NCBI GenBank assembly: GCA_900696645.1
Contig: CAADGV010000040.1
Coordinates: 1-64,000 of the forward strand
From: an uncultured Chlorobiota bacterium
GTDB taxonomy: Bacteria > Bacteroidota > Ignavibacteria > UBA10030 > UBA6906
Reading direction: 5' to 3'
DNA length: 64,000 bases
This document shows, one piece after another, positions 26,188 through 34,597 of this stretch. Under the pieces are notes generated by a model. That model worked only from the letters and a program-made list of their open reading frames with translations, was not told the DNA's origin and searched no databases. The translations under genes and the position numbers were made by a program. The first letter of the stretch is position 1. The number at the start of each line of letters is the position of its first letter.

Positions 26188-26946
26188 TCATGTGACATGT
26201 TCTGTAAGGTGAGTGACGCTCGAAAGCCAAATTACCGCCTCTTCAAAAACTGTGAATGCCCTGACCTCGAAACCCCGGTTTCGTGCAACGGTTTCAAAGA
26301 ACGATGCCTGATTTGTGTATTCATCATCCCGGACGAGCACGGCCGTTTTCCTTCGGAAAGTGCCATCGTAGTGGGAAAGCTCGGAAGCAAGTTCATAAAT
26401 GTCGACGGTTGACAACCGAGATTTCACATCACGAAGGTCAATAAGGACAGTGTAGTCTTGAAGATCAACACCGATAGCGGCAATTTGGGCGAACCCTTGC
26501 CTGCTGGAATGCAGATCGATTTCGCCGGTTAGTGTGCTTCTTATGAAATCCCCAGCCCTAATGATCTGGAGTTTGAGGCTTCTCTGAGATCGATCAGAGA
26601 GTGCATGCTCGATGGACTTCAGGAGATACTCGGGGTTATACGGCCTTGTAATATCACTCTTTGTCCCGTGAACCGAACTCGTGACTGTATGGTCAGAACC
26701 CGCTGCTCCGGTTATCACGATTACCTTGGTTGCAACCCGGTTCTCCTTGAGGAACTCAAGAAAACCAGTCTTGCCGGGCAGTGCAATACCAAGCAGTATC
26801 ACATCGAACGAGTCACCGGCAACCAACGAGCGAGCGGCTTCAGAACCGGCCGCCCTCACTACACTGTAGCCGTTTGCTTCCAAAATCATTCGAACAGAAT
26901 CTCTCGGATCCTTATTGTCATCAACCAGCAAAATTCTTGCAGCCAT
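26188..26946 (-). CDS. Receiver-like domain fused to a SpoIIAA/STAS-like domain; phospho-aspartate lost
   Basis: 252 residues. The N-terminal 120 residues have the receiver fold: RILLVDDNKDPRDSVR with the acidic pair, VIVITGAAGSD, and the final helix KSIEHAL. The phospho-acceptor position in DVILLGIALPGKTG is Gly (codon GGT), where receivers have Asp (GAT), and the conserved Lys site reads SDITRPY rather than KP. The C-terminal half (about 130-240: LTGEIDLHSSRQGFAQIA, YTVLIDLRDVKSRLST, RRKTAVLVRDDEY) looks like a SpoIIAA-like STAS/SEC14-fold domain. Possibly a phosphorylation-independent partner-switch protein. It follows the CsbD-like gene after 33 nt. Confidence 0.75.
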   Translation of the reverse strand: MAARILLVDDNKDPRDSVRMILEANGYSVVRAAGSEAARSLVAGDSFDVILLGIALPGKTGFLEFLKENRVATKVIVITGAAGSDHTVTSSVHGTKSDITRPYNPEYLLKSIEHALSDRSQRSLKLQIIRAGDFIRSTLTGEIDLHSSRQGFAQIAAIGVDLQDYTVLIDLRDVKSRLSTVDIYELASELSHYDGTFRRKTAVLVRDDEYTNQASFFETVARNRGFEVRAFTVFEEAVIWLSSVTHLTEHVT

Positions 26947-26979
26947 ACCGCCTCCGACACTTTTTCAGTTGTTTTGAAA

Positions 26980-27309
26980 CTACCTGCTTGTCTTGGATCG
27001 GTTTTTCACCTTCACCGTTGTCCTTGACTTCACGGAGTTCCTGCCCGCCTCCAACTGTTTGTTCAACGCCTTTTGCATTTCCGTTAGTTTGGTATTGGAC
27101 ATTTTCAACTGCTCAACAACCTTCTTGAATTCAGTGACTTGACGTTTGGCTTCCTCTTTGGCAACTCCGTATTTTTCTTGAAGCTTTCCGACGAGTTCCT
27201 CGTGCTTGCCGGAGATTGCGGCCAGTTCGTCATTCATCATTTTCCCCCAATGGCTCACAGCTTTTCCACGTCGTTGTTTCCATTGTCCTTCAATACGATC
27301 CCAACCCAT
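26980..27309 (-). CDS. CsbD family stress protein with C-terminal extension
   Basis: 109 residues. The first 60 follow the CsbD pattern: GWDRIEGQWKQRRGKAVSHWGKM, then DELAAISGKHEELVGKLQEKYG with AKEEAKRQV. CsbD proteins are small, abundant and induced by general stress in many bacteria; their biochemical role is unknown. The last 45 residues are an added basic helical tail ending in SRTTVKVKNRSKTS. It has a good ribosome site (AAAGGAGCTATAACA before ATG), and promoter copy E lies upstream with about 60 nt of leader. It is the first gene of the probable operon 27309-25324. Confidence 0.88.
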   Translation of the reverse strand: MGWDRIEGQWKQRRGKAVSHWGKMMNDELAAISGKHEELVGKLQEKYGVAKEEAKRQVTEFKKVVEQLKMSNTKLTEMQKALNKQLEAGRNSVKSRTTVKVKNRSKTSR

Positions 27310-27375
27310 TGTTATAGCTCCTTTCGTTACAGTAGGTTAACCCAGAACAGACTACACCATTAAGTACTCTGAACA

Positions 27376-27437
27376 AGTATACACATGATCATGCGTGATT
27401 GAAATACACCAAAGGGATGAAAGTGTAGTTAGTCCTT
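27376..27437 (-). promoter_or_regulatory. Shared island promoter, copy E (CsbD operon)
   Basis: The element spans 27437-27402 (AAGGACTAACTACAC, TTTCATCCCTTT, GGTGTATT) and TATACT (27381-27376) is the -10 box. Predicted transcription start is near 27369. Confidence 0.72.
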
Positions 27438-27557
27438 CTGATGAAAGAAGTTCATGTGATTTGGTCAGGTTGGAAGAAAACCAACTCTGACATGTGGGCA
27501 ATAATTCTTCAAGAGTAGAGTTCGAGGGAAGGAGCGTTCTGAGGCAGATTGCCGCTT

Positions 27558-27593
27558 GAAACAAATCCGGACCCGGAGAGTATCCGGGTCCGG
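27558..27593 (-). terminator. Terminator of the DUF4398-OmpA operon
   Basis: CCGGACCCGGA pairs perfectly with TCCGGGTCCGG across a 5-nt loop. On the minus strand it is followed by ATTTGTTTC. It starts 11 nt after the stop at 27604. Confidence 0.85.
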
Positions 27594-27603
27594 TGTATCG
27601 AAT

Positions 27604-28452
27604 CTATTGATTGGTTGTTAGTGATCGGTCGATGATGATCTCTACTCGCCGATTGTTCGCACGGCCTTCGGCGTTGGCATTGTCGGAAACCGGTCTGTCT
27701 TCTCCGATTCCCTGCGCCTGAATCAGGTCAGCCGGGTAGCCGCGTGAGATGAGGTACGAGCGTACCGCGTCAGCACGCTGCTGCGACAACTGTTGGTTGT
27801 AGCTGGAGGATCCTTGCGAGTCTGTATGCCCCTCAATAGTGAGTTTTCTTTCCTTCGTTTCCATCAGCGCGTCGGCAACCTGGTTCAACCTGTTCTGGGC
27901 TGCCGGCAGGAGCGATGATTTGTTCGAAGCAAAGAGGACACTGCCCGAAAGCGTTATGACAAGCCCGCGTGCCTCTTCTTTTACCGCTGCGAGTTTGGCG
28001 AGTGCCGCCTGTGCAGCAGCTGTTCTCCGTTCGGCGTCGAGACGTGCCTTCTGTTCTGCAGCAACTGCGCGCTCCGATGCGGCCAGATCTTCTTTCGTGT
28101 TCTTCATGATCTCAGTCTGTGTTGCCTGGTATTGCGTGTTTGCTTTGGCAGTGGCGGCATTACCGGCGGCGGTCATAGCAAGGGCTTCCGCCATCCGAGC
28201 TTTGCGGTCTGCGACATAGGCAAGATCGCGTGTGACAAATGATTTTGGATCATCCTGGAAAGACTTCTCGGCAATGGCAAGAGCCACTTGTGCCTTATGG
28301 AGTTCTGCTGGAACCAATTGCGCTGCTTGCCCTGCGCTTGCACGCTGGTACACCTGACGTGCGTTCACGAGTTCGGGCGGGGGTACACTTGCGGCACAGC
28401 CAACGAGCAGGCCGGCACAAGCGATGGTGACGAAATATGTCATGGGTTGCAT
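27604..28452 (-). CDS. DUF4398 and OmpA-like domain lipoprotein
   Basis: 282 residues. Lipobox LLVGCAAS. Residues 25-100 are a DUF4398 helical unit (ELVNARQVYQRASAGQAAQ, APAELHKAQVALA type). Then comes a long alanine-rich coiled coil (about 100-165), and an OmpA domain (ITLSGSVLFASNKSSLLPAAQ ... IEGHTDSQGSSSYNQ ... NNRRVEIIID). It should link the outer membrane to the wall through a helical spacer. Its gene lies 3 nt after the small DUF4398 lipoprotein gene, in the same operon under promoter copy F. Confidence 0.9.
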   Translation of the reverse strand: MQPMTYFVTIACAGLLVGCAASVPPPELVNARQVYQRASAGQAAQLVPAELHKAQVALAIAEKSFQDDPKSFVTRDLAYVADRKARMAEALAMTAAGNAATAKANTQYQATQTEIMKNTKEDLAASERAVAAEQKARLDAERRTAAAQAALAKLAAVKEEARGLVITLSGSVLFASNKSSLLPAAQNRLNQVADALMETKERKLTIEGHTDSQGSSSYNQQLSQQRADAVRSYLISRGYPADLIQAQGIGEDRPVSDNANAEGRANNRRVEIIIDRSLTTNQ

Positions 28453-28455
28453 AGG

Positions 28456-28833
28456 TTACTTCCTTTCTTGGGGTAATTGGTTGTCCTGTCGGAGTTGCCG
28501 TACCCGTTCAATTGCCTGCGCGGCTTCCTTCTTGTCGGCATCGCCGCGAGAAAGCGCTACTGCCAGTTCGCCGTCAGCTTGGGCACGAAGCAGCATCGAC
28601 TCTGCTTCTTTCTTGTCTCCGTTTGCAGCAAGCATTCGGGCATTCTCCAGCCCTTCTTTTGCGAGTTGCAAATAGAGTGATGCGGTCGGAACGCCTGACG
28701 CTCCGACTTCCTCAGCGGCACGGATTGCCGATGTGGATGCCTCTTTATTGACCGCCGGACTGCTTCCACAGCCTGTAATCACAGTGGCAAAGAGAATACT
28801 CCCCGCCGCAATGGCCATGTTCAGATGTCTCAT
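28456..28833 (-). CDS. DUF4398 lipoprotein
   Basis: 125 residues. Lipobox VITGCGSS (Cys about 22), then a DUF4398-like helical hairpin: IRAAEEVGASGVPTASLYLQ, AKEGLENARMLAANGD, AESMLLRAQADGELAVALSR. It is essentially the N-terminal module of the downstream OmpA protein encoded alone, so the two may assemble together at the outer membrane. An excellent ribosome site (AAGGAGGTTTCA before ATG) fixes the start. Promoter copy F lies upstream. Confidence 0.85.
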   Translation of the reverse strand: MRHLNMAIAAGSILFATVITGCGSSPAVNKEASTSAIRAAEEVGASGVPTASLYLQLAKEGLENARMLAANGDKKEAESMLLRAQADGELAVALSRGDADKKEAAQAIERVRQLRQDNQLPQERK

Positions 28834-28914
28834 TGAAACCTCCTTGTTTGTTGTGTACGATGATTTCCAATTCCTTCGATTCCGGAATAGGAATCTCTAC
28901 TTGAATCCGTACAT

Positions 28915-28976
28915 AGTCTAGCGATGATTTCCGCTCAATCCTATCGACCGAAGGGATGAAAGAGTAGCTAACTACT
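28915..28976 (-). promoter_or_regulatory. Shared island promoter, copy F (DUF4398-OmpA operon)
   Basis: The element spans 28976-28941 (AGTAGTTAGCTACTC, TTTCATCCCTTC, GGTCGATA) and TAGACT (28920-28915) is the -10 box. Predicted transcription start is near 28908, a leader of about 75 nt. The 5' end of this copy differs from the others. Confidence 0.72.
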
Positions 28977-29135
28977 TTGGCGATGGGACTTTCGGTTCAT
29001 ACGTTGGCTTGGGGCGCGACTTTACGTGCGTCATAGAGAGGTATTGCTGAGAGGATGACACTACTCTCTATCGTTTCGGCTTTTGTGGAACCGCGACCGA
29101 AAGAAGAGGAAATGAGGGGTGATCTGAAGAACCTA

Positions 29136-29795
29136 TCAACCAGGTTGCAATTTTTCGCCGTCGAATCTATACTTTGCTATTTGCAGTCGGCTTCGCAACG
29201 CCAGTTTTTCAAGGATGTTGTGTACATGACTTTTGACGGTGTCCACTGATATCTTGAGTTCATGTGCAATTCCCTTGTTGCTGAGGCCGTCGGCAATCAG
29301 CGTGACAACGTCACGTTCCCGCTTCGTCAGGCGGACGGCACTGGTCGGTCGACTCTCGGACTTATAGGCGTGATCTACTACAAGTGAAAACAGTGAACCG
29401 GCAAGTGATGGCGGAATGACCTTTCCCCCTTTAACGACCATGCGAATTGTTCCCAGAAAATCACCTTTTGCCGCGTCTTTCATGACGAAGCCTGATGCAC
29501 CAGCCTCCACAAACTCTACAATGTCTGACTGGCTGGGGACAAGACCCATTCCCATCACCTTCACTTTGGGTAGTTCCCGGGTCATGGATTTTACGACAGA
29601 CGCGACGCTTTGATTTCGCAGTCCGAGATCTATCAGAAGAACATCGGGGGTGAATTGACGAGCCATTTGGAGGGCATTCGAACTTCCCGCAGTTGAAGCC
29701 ACAACACGCATATCCTCCTCGGCGTTGATAATAGCGGTGATACCTTCGCGCAGGATCCGATTATCTTCGATGAGGAGAATGCGGGTCCGAGTCAC
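29136..29795 (-). CDS. NarL-type response regulator (receiver + LuxR HTH), RR1
   Basis: 219 residues from a GTG at 29795, which has GGGAG 9 nt before it. The frame can be extended to a GTG at 29882 through a (Gln-Lys) repeat, but that start has no ribosome site. The receiver shows LLIEDNRILREG, the phospho-Asp in VLLIDLGLRNQ and the Lys in GFVMKDA. The DNA-binding end is VRLTKRERDVVTLIADGLSNKGIA and DTVKSHVHNILEKL. It is about half identical to RR2 (31776), so a duplication flanks the kaiC-like gene. No histidine kinase is in the window. Last gene of the 34566-29136 operon. Confidence 0.92.
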   Translation of the reverse strand: MTRTRILLIEDNRILREGITAIINAEEDMRVVASTAGSSNALQMARQFTPDVLLIDLGLRNQSVASVVKSMTRELPKVKVMGMGLVPSQSDIVEFVEAGASGFVMKDAAKGDFLGTIRMVVKGGKVIPPSLAGSLFSLVVDHAYKSESRPTSAVRLTKRERDVVTLIADGLSNKGIAHELKISVDTVKSHVHNILEKLALRSRLQIAKYRFDGEKLQPG

Positions 29796-29812
29796 CGAAA
29801 ATGTCTCCCTGT

Positions 29813-29861
29813 GTTTTTGTTTTTGTTTTTGTTTTTGTTTTTGTTTTTGTTTTTGTTTTTG
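29813..29861 (-). repeat. Hexanucleotide microsatellite (CAAAAA)8 in the RR1 leader
   Basis: On the plus strand eight perfect GTTTTT units run from 29813 to 29860 and are closed by one G. On the minus strand they stand between the kaiC stop (29942) and the ribosome site of RR1. They are non-coding if RR1 starts at 29795, or encode (Gln-Lys)8 if it starts at 29882. Confidence 0.95.
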
Positions 29862-29941
29862 GCTCAAGTCGCTACCTATCACCGGAGAGCGAAATGCACT
29901 GGGGCTATTATAGTGAAAGCGACTTCAAGAATCAACGATAG

Positions 29942-31678
29942 CTATCCAATTCCGGACTTCTTCGCAGAAGCATCGCCGCTTCGACTCTTGGACATCTTGA
30001 TTTTATCTTGTGTGAAGCGATAATTCGATGTTTTTTCAATTCCGATGGCTTTGAGCGCTTCCGCTTCTTCAGCCTCAAATTCAGACCGTAACACATCAAT
30101 CTGGGCTTCGAGGGCTTCACGCTTGCGGGCCAGGGAGAACTCCTTCCGCGAGAGTTCTTGCTGACGCAATAACTGTTCCGCGGCATCTTTCGCCTCCTGG
30201 GATAATCGGGCTGATCCTGTCAGGACACCATGCGATCCTACATAGACATCACGCAACTCGATACCTTGACTTGTCAGCTTGAACTCGCGGATCTGATTCG
30301 AGTGCAACATGCCGCGGGATTTAAGCACAACCAATCCCCTGTTACGTTCCCCTCCAATTTCGATATCACGCAGAATAATCCATGTATCAATCAATGATGA
30401 GAGATAGACCTCGGAACTCTCCAGGTTTTCGCCGGAAGTAAGACTGGTGAAGAAGGCAGTAATCTGTTTCATCTTCAGAAAATCCACAAGGCGCAGCAGC
30501 ATGGCTTTGACTTCATTCTGGTTCTGACCCGATACGAAAGCATTAATAGGGTCGAGAACAACGATTTTAGGCTCAAATGCATTGATCAAACTAATACTCG
30601 TCGTCAGGTGGGTTTCCAGCCCGTAGAGTGTCGGGCGTATGGCGTGAAACTGAAGCAAGCCTTTCTTCATCCACGGTTCGAGTTGAATGTTGATCGATCG
30701 CATGTTGCGGATAAGCTGGCTGGAAGATTCTTCGAACGTAAAAAAGAGTACGCGCTCCCCTCTCTTACACGCGGCCTCGACAAATTGCGAGGCGACGCTT
30801 GTCTTGCCCGTTCCGGCTGTACCCGAGGCAAGTATTGTGCTGCCGCGAAAGTACCCCTTCCCTGAAAGCATGGTATCCAGGCGCGGAATGCCGGTGGAAA
30901 TTCTCCTGTGGGAAGAAGAATAGTTCAGCCCCAGGGAAGTAACAGGGAGAACCGAAAAGCCATGTTCATCAATAAGGAACGGATATTCGTTGGTCCCGTG
31001 TGTTGAGCCGCGATATTTGACGACCCGCAACCGGCGAATGGATGATTGATCGTTCACGCGATGGTCGAGCAGCACAACGCAGTCGGAAATGTACTCTTCA
31101 AAACCAAGACGTGTAAGGGTGCCTTCGCCCCGTTCGGCGGTAATGATTGCTGTAACGCCCTTCATTTTCAACCACTGCAGCAACCGGCGCAATTCCGTTC
31201 GCAGCAACGCAGGGTCTGACAGCTCGGAAAAGAGCACTTCCACAGTGTCCAGAACAACCCGCTTCGCGTTGATGCTTTCAATTGCATGATGGATCCTGAC
31301 AAACAAGTCCGCCAAATCACCTTTGCCGTTCTTCTCGATTTCACCCCGGTCAACATGAATGTGTTCAAGCCAGATCTTTTTGTGCTTCACAAGATTGTCC
31401 AAATCGATCCCCAACGAAGCAACGTTGACTGTAACCTCTTCTGCTGTTTCCTCAAACGAGATAAAGACGCCCGGTTCATTGCATTGCGTTGCTCCGCGAA
31501 CCAGAAATTCCATGGCAAAAAGAGTCTTTCCACAGCCTGCTTCGCCGCAGACAAGCGTCGGCCTGCCTTTCGGTAACCCCCCGCCCGTGATTTCGTCGAA
31601 CCCTACAATGCGTGTGGGAGTTTTGGGGAGGACATTCCGATATAGTTGTGATTGTTTTTTCTTCACAGTAGTTTTCAT
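29942..31678 (-). CDS. KaiC-like double-RecA ATPase
   Basis: 578 residues with two KaiC domains. CI (about 20-255) has Walker A GEAGCGKT and the Glu pair FISFEETAEEV. CII (about 265-495) has GTAGTGKT and FFTFEESSSQL. Late in CII the motif LTGSARLSQEA aligns with the autophosphorylation loop of cyanobacterial KaiC; the Ser is kept while the neighbouring Thr position is Ala. The end (about 500-560) is a charged coiled coil. No kaiA or kaiB is in the window. It lies between two NarL regulators in one operon, so it probably acts in signal transduction rather than in a clock (inference). Confidence 0.92.
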   Translation of the reverse strand: MKTTVKKKQSQLYRNVLPKTPTRIVGFDEITGGGLPKGRPTLVCGEAGCGKTLFAMEFLVRGATQCNEPGVFISFEETAEEVTVNVASLGIDLDNLVKHKKIWLEHIHVDRGEIEKNGKGDLADLFVRIHHAIESINAKRVVLDTVEVLFSELSDPALLRTELRRLLQWLKMKGVTAIITAERGEGTLTRLGFEEYISDCVVLLDHRVNDQSSIRRLRVVKYRGSTHGTNEYPFLIDEHGFSVLPVTSLGLNYSSSHRRISTGIPRLDTMLSGKGYFRGSTILASGTAGTGKTSVASQFVEAACKRGERVLFFTFEESSSQLIRNMRSINIQLEPWMKKGLLQFHAIRPTLYGLETHLTTSISLINAFEPKIVVLDPINAFVSGQNQNEVKAMLLRLVDFLKMKQITAFFTSLTSGENLESSEVYLSSLIDTWIILRDIEIGGERNRGLVVLKSRGMLHSNQIREFKLTSQGIELRDVYVGSHGVLTGSARLSQEAKDAAEQLLRQQELSRKEFSLARKREALEAQIDVLRSEFEAEEAEALKAIGIEKTSNYRFTQDKIKMSKSRSGDASAKKSGIG

Positions 31679-31775
31679 GATGATCTCTTGGTTTTCCTCC
31701 CTATGTTGTGATATGAATTTCGATTGGCAGTAATAACGACGTGCCGGTCAGCAATACTCTCGTGTCCTTCGGTAA

Positions 31776-32435
31776 TTATCGGGCATCCGTCTCCTCATCA
31801 GTCGCATATCGTGCTATTTGTAACCGGCTGTGCAATGCCAATTTTTCCAGAATGTTATGTACGTGACTCTTGACAGTATAGGTTGCTATATTGAGTCGTA
31901 GGGCAATTTCCTTGTTGCTGAGGGCATCGGCAATCAGCGCGATAACTTCACGCTCGCGTTTCGTCATTTTCACGGCATTGTTCAGTTGCCCGTCGCCCTT
32001 TTTGAGTGCATAGTCAACGACGTGAGAAAACAACGAATGCGTCAGCGGCGGCGGAATCACTTTCTCTCCCCGGGCCACCGATCGTATCGTCGAAAGGAAA
32101 TCCTTTACCGTTGCGTTCTTCAGGATGAAGCCTGATGCCCCCGCCTGCACAAACTCGACGATATCCGACTGCGTGGGAATGAGACCCATGCCAATCACTT
32201 TGAGCTCCGGGGTTTTCTTGAGCAACGACGTCACCACCCGCGAACCGTTTTGATTCCGCAGTCCCAGATCGATGAGAATCAGCCGGGGTTTCCCGGCGCG
32301 TACTTTCTGCTCGGCGCTGTCATTCCCGCTCGACGTCGCAACAACCTTCATGTCTGCCTGTCCGTTGATCATCGCGGCAATGCCATCACGCAACAGACGG
32401 TTATCTTCAATCAATAATATTCGCGTCTTAGCCAT
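31776..32435 (-). CDS. NarL-type response regulator (receiver + LuxR HTH), RR2
   Basis: 219 residues from the ATG at 32435 (MAKTRILLIEDNRLLRDG); the longer frame upstream overlaps the small 32465 frame and is unlikely. Phospho-Asp in LILIDLGLRNQ, Lys in GFILKNA (the acidic residue after Lys is Asn here, Asp in RR1). The HTH is VKMTKREREVIALIADALSNKEIALRL with TVKSHVHNILEKL. Paralogue of RR1. A plausible activator for the shared island promoters, since NarL-type proteins bind close to -40 to -60, but this is inference. Confidence 0.92.
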   Translation of the reverse strand: MAKTRILLIEDNRLLRDGIAAMINGQADMKVVATSSGNDSAEQKVRAGKPRLILIDLGLRNQNGSRVVTSLLKKTPELKVIGMGLIPTQSDIVEFVQAGASGFILKNATVKDFLSTIRSVARGEKVIPPPLTHSLFSHVVDYALKKGDGQLNNAVKMTKREREVIALIADALSNKEIALRLNIATYTVKSHVHNILEKLALHSRLQIARYATDEETDAR

Positions 32436-32464
32436 AGTTACTTCACTTGAGCATAACGGAGCAT

Positions 32465-32557
32465 TTATCCAAACCAGAATGCGAACACTAACGCACACAA
32501 CCAGCCGACTGCAAATGCCGCACAGCATTGATTTGCTATTCTTACGATTGCTTCCAT
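32465..32557 (-). CDS. Possible 30-aa single-helix membrane protein
   Basis: A short frame MEAIVRIANQ then CCAAFAVGWLCALVFAFWFG, a single hydrophobic helix, with purine-rich AGAAGAAGAGATGTG before the ATG. It fills the gap between the radical SAM gene and RR2 in the same direction. Three cysteines lie in the helix. It could be chance; support is the position, the leader and the clean membrane segment. Confidence 0.35.
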   Translation of the reverse strand: MEAIVRIANQCCAAFAVGWLCALVFAFWFG

Positions 32558-32574
32558 CACATCTCTTCTTCTTT

Positions 32575-34566
32575 CTATTTTCCTTCAATCAGAAGATGGG
32601 TGAGAAACCGAACGCCATTCACCCCTTCAAACAGCCAGATTTCAATCCACTTCAGCGGGTTCCAGAGATGGCGATACCATTGCCGCCAAGCCCGCTGAAC
32701 AGAGGATCGTGTATATGCCCCCGCGAACGGGTTATGCTTTTTGAACCAGAGTTGCACAACGGATGGAACCTCAACTTCCGGAATATCATCGCGCAGCTTT
32801 CTGTATAGTACGGCAAGTTCGCGGGCCTTCAAATCCCGCCAGTCGGTAACATCCTGCTTCGTTGTTGCAATCAGATCGTGCAGAGCCTCCTCTACTTTGC
32901 TCTTCGGTCGGCTGCGCAACCAGACTTCTTCGAGTTGGAAAAAGAGCTTCACGATTCCCCAGAGTCGTCTGCTGATGGTTATGAGCCGGTTCCACCAAAA
33001 GGGAACAAAACCCTCGCGTGAAAGGCCGGAACGCCGATCATCCCGATGCCGCACAGTCCAAAATCCGCAGTTCATCGGGTGCAGACGTTCGACCCTTGAT
33101 GCATAGAGATATGCCGCAAAGAAAAAGAGGCGGTTCCAATAGTAGGACCAATCATGCCGCCACACCTTCAGCACATTCACCATATGATCGATGGAGTAGA
33201 ACTGATCCCAAGCGTTTCGGTATGCTTGCATCAACTCATCGCGGGTCATTCGCTCCGGCGCCACGGCGACGTGTGCTGAATCGTACGTGTTGAAATCCGT
33301 CTCCATCCAGCGGCGTTCACGCCACCATCGTTGATGGTCTTTCGATCCGGGCAGAGGCGTCAGGATATAAAACGACGCAGAGTCAAAGCCGATACTCTGC
33401 AGTTCGGCTATGTCCCGCTTGATGCTGGCCGGCGTATCGAATGGCAGTCCAAGAATATACCCCGCATGGCAGGCAATACCGAGCGAATGCAGGTGTTCAG
33501 CAAGATCCTTGTAGTCCGAGACCTGATTCTGAAATTTGCCCTGCGACCGAAGGTTGTCCCGATTCACACTCTCGACACCAAAAAAAACCTGATTGCATCC
33601 CGCCCTGGCGGCAAGAACAAAGAAATCGCCGGGAGGCATCTTTCGGGCTGCGAGGTCACTTTGCATCATGAACGTGAACGGAATATTTTCTTCTTCACGC
33701 AGATGAATCAATCCGGCAAACAGTTCACGCCAACGCGGGTTGCGGGCGATATTGTCGTCCGTAAAAAAGCTGTGCACTATTCCTGCTTCATGATAGTTGC
33801 GGCGCACAAACTCGACAACCTGTTCCGGTTCACGGCAACGCATCGTCCGGCCCTGCACGTTGATGATGGTACAGAAGTCGCATGTAAACACGCAGCCTCG
33901 ACCTGTATCGATGGTACTGTACGGAGACGCGAATCCCTTGAGGTCATCCTTTGTAAGTCTGGGTGTGGGGATGTCGGAAAGATCGGGAGCAGAACTCAGA
34001 AAATTGTATAGCGGCTCCTGCCTCCCTCTGATCACATCCTCAACGATGCCGGGGAGGCGCTCCCCTTCCACCTCGCCGGCAACGAGTATTAATCCTTTGA
34101 ACAAAGCATCTCTGAGATCTGCAGTAAGACCAACCATCGCAAGCATGCCGCTCACGTGAAAACCGCCAATCATGACCGGAATATTCTGCGGTATGAACCA
34201 TGATGCAATATCCTGAGCCCGGGGAAACTGATTCGACTGTACGCCGACGAGCATGACGATTGTCTTCACGCCGGGCAGCCGCGATCGTTTCATGATCTCC
34301 TTCGCCGGAACTCTTTGAATTGCCTCATCAACCAACCGGACGGTAAGCGCGACATCTTTGAAAAACGGGTAGCTTACAAGATCACGGGCCAGCGTGCCCA
34401 TTTGCGTCAGCGTGTTGCTCCGAATAACGCCGACTCGCATCCGGATCGGATATCCGTCATCCGTGTAGTTCGTCGGTCGAATAAGGGTTATGTCCAGTTC
34501 TTGCACGCCACACGCAAGAGCCGTTTCGCCGCCAAATGCTTGATCTACCAAAGGAATTCTGTGCAT
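32575..34566 (-). CDS. B12-binding domain radical SAM protein
   Basis: 663 residues if started at 34566 (MHRIPLVDQAFGGE). The frame opens at 34608, but the shared promoter element puts the transcript start near 34591, inside that extension. N-terminal part (about 20-190): a cobalamin-binding-like Rossmann region. Radical SAM core: STIDTGRGCVFTCDFCTIINVQG with CX3CX2C binding the 4Fe-4S cluster. Then FFTDDNIARNP, VFFGVESVNRDNLRSQGK and HAGYILGLPFD. The C-terminal 200 residues are family-specific. Such enzymes often methylate unactivated carbons of lipids or natural products; the substrate here is unknown. First gene of the regulator operon. Confidence 0.88.
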   Translation of the reverse strand: MHRIPLVDQAFGGETALACGVQELDITLIRPTNYTDDGYPIRMRVGVIRSNTLTQMGTLARDLVSYPFFKDVALTVRLVDEAIQRVPAKEIMKRSRLPGVKTIVMLVGVQSNQFPRAQDIASWFIPQNIPVMIGGFHVSGMLAMVGLTADLRDALFKGLILVAGEVEGERLPGIVEDVIRGRQEPLYNFLSSAPDLSDIPTPRLTKDDLKGFASPYSTIDTGRGCVFTCDFCTIINVQGRTMRCREPEQVVEFVRRNYHEAGIVHSFFTDDNIARNPRWRELFAGLIHLREEENIPFTFMMQSDLAARKMPPGDFFVLAARAGCNQVFFGVESVNRDNLRSQGKFQNQVSDYKDLAEHLHSLGIACHAGYILGLPFDTPASIKRDIAELQSIGFDSASFYILTPLPGSKDHQRWWRERRWMETDFNTYDSAHVAVAPERMTRDELMQAYRNAWDQFYSIDHMVNVLKVWRHDWSYYWNRLFFFAAYLYASRVERLHPMNCGFWTVRHRDDRRSGLSREGFVPFWWNRLITISRRLWGIVKLFFQLEEVWLRSRPKSKVEEALHDLIATTKQDVTDWRDLKARELAVLYRKLRDDIPEVEVPSVVQLWFKKHNPFAGAYTRSSVQRAWRQWYRHLWNPLKWIEIWLFEGVNGVRFLTHLLIEGK

Positions 34567-34597
34567 AACACTTTCTTGAGAAGATTTGTCCACTTGC

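Noticed and set aside
29055..29249. Plus-strand frame overlapping RR1 and promoter copy F
   Set aside because: Mostly antisense to RR1, no ribosome site.
29796..29882. N-terminal (Gln-Lys)8 extension of RR1
   Set aside because: The GTG at 29882 has no ribosome site, while the GTG at 29795 has GGGAG at good spacing and matches the N terminus of RR2.
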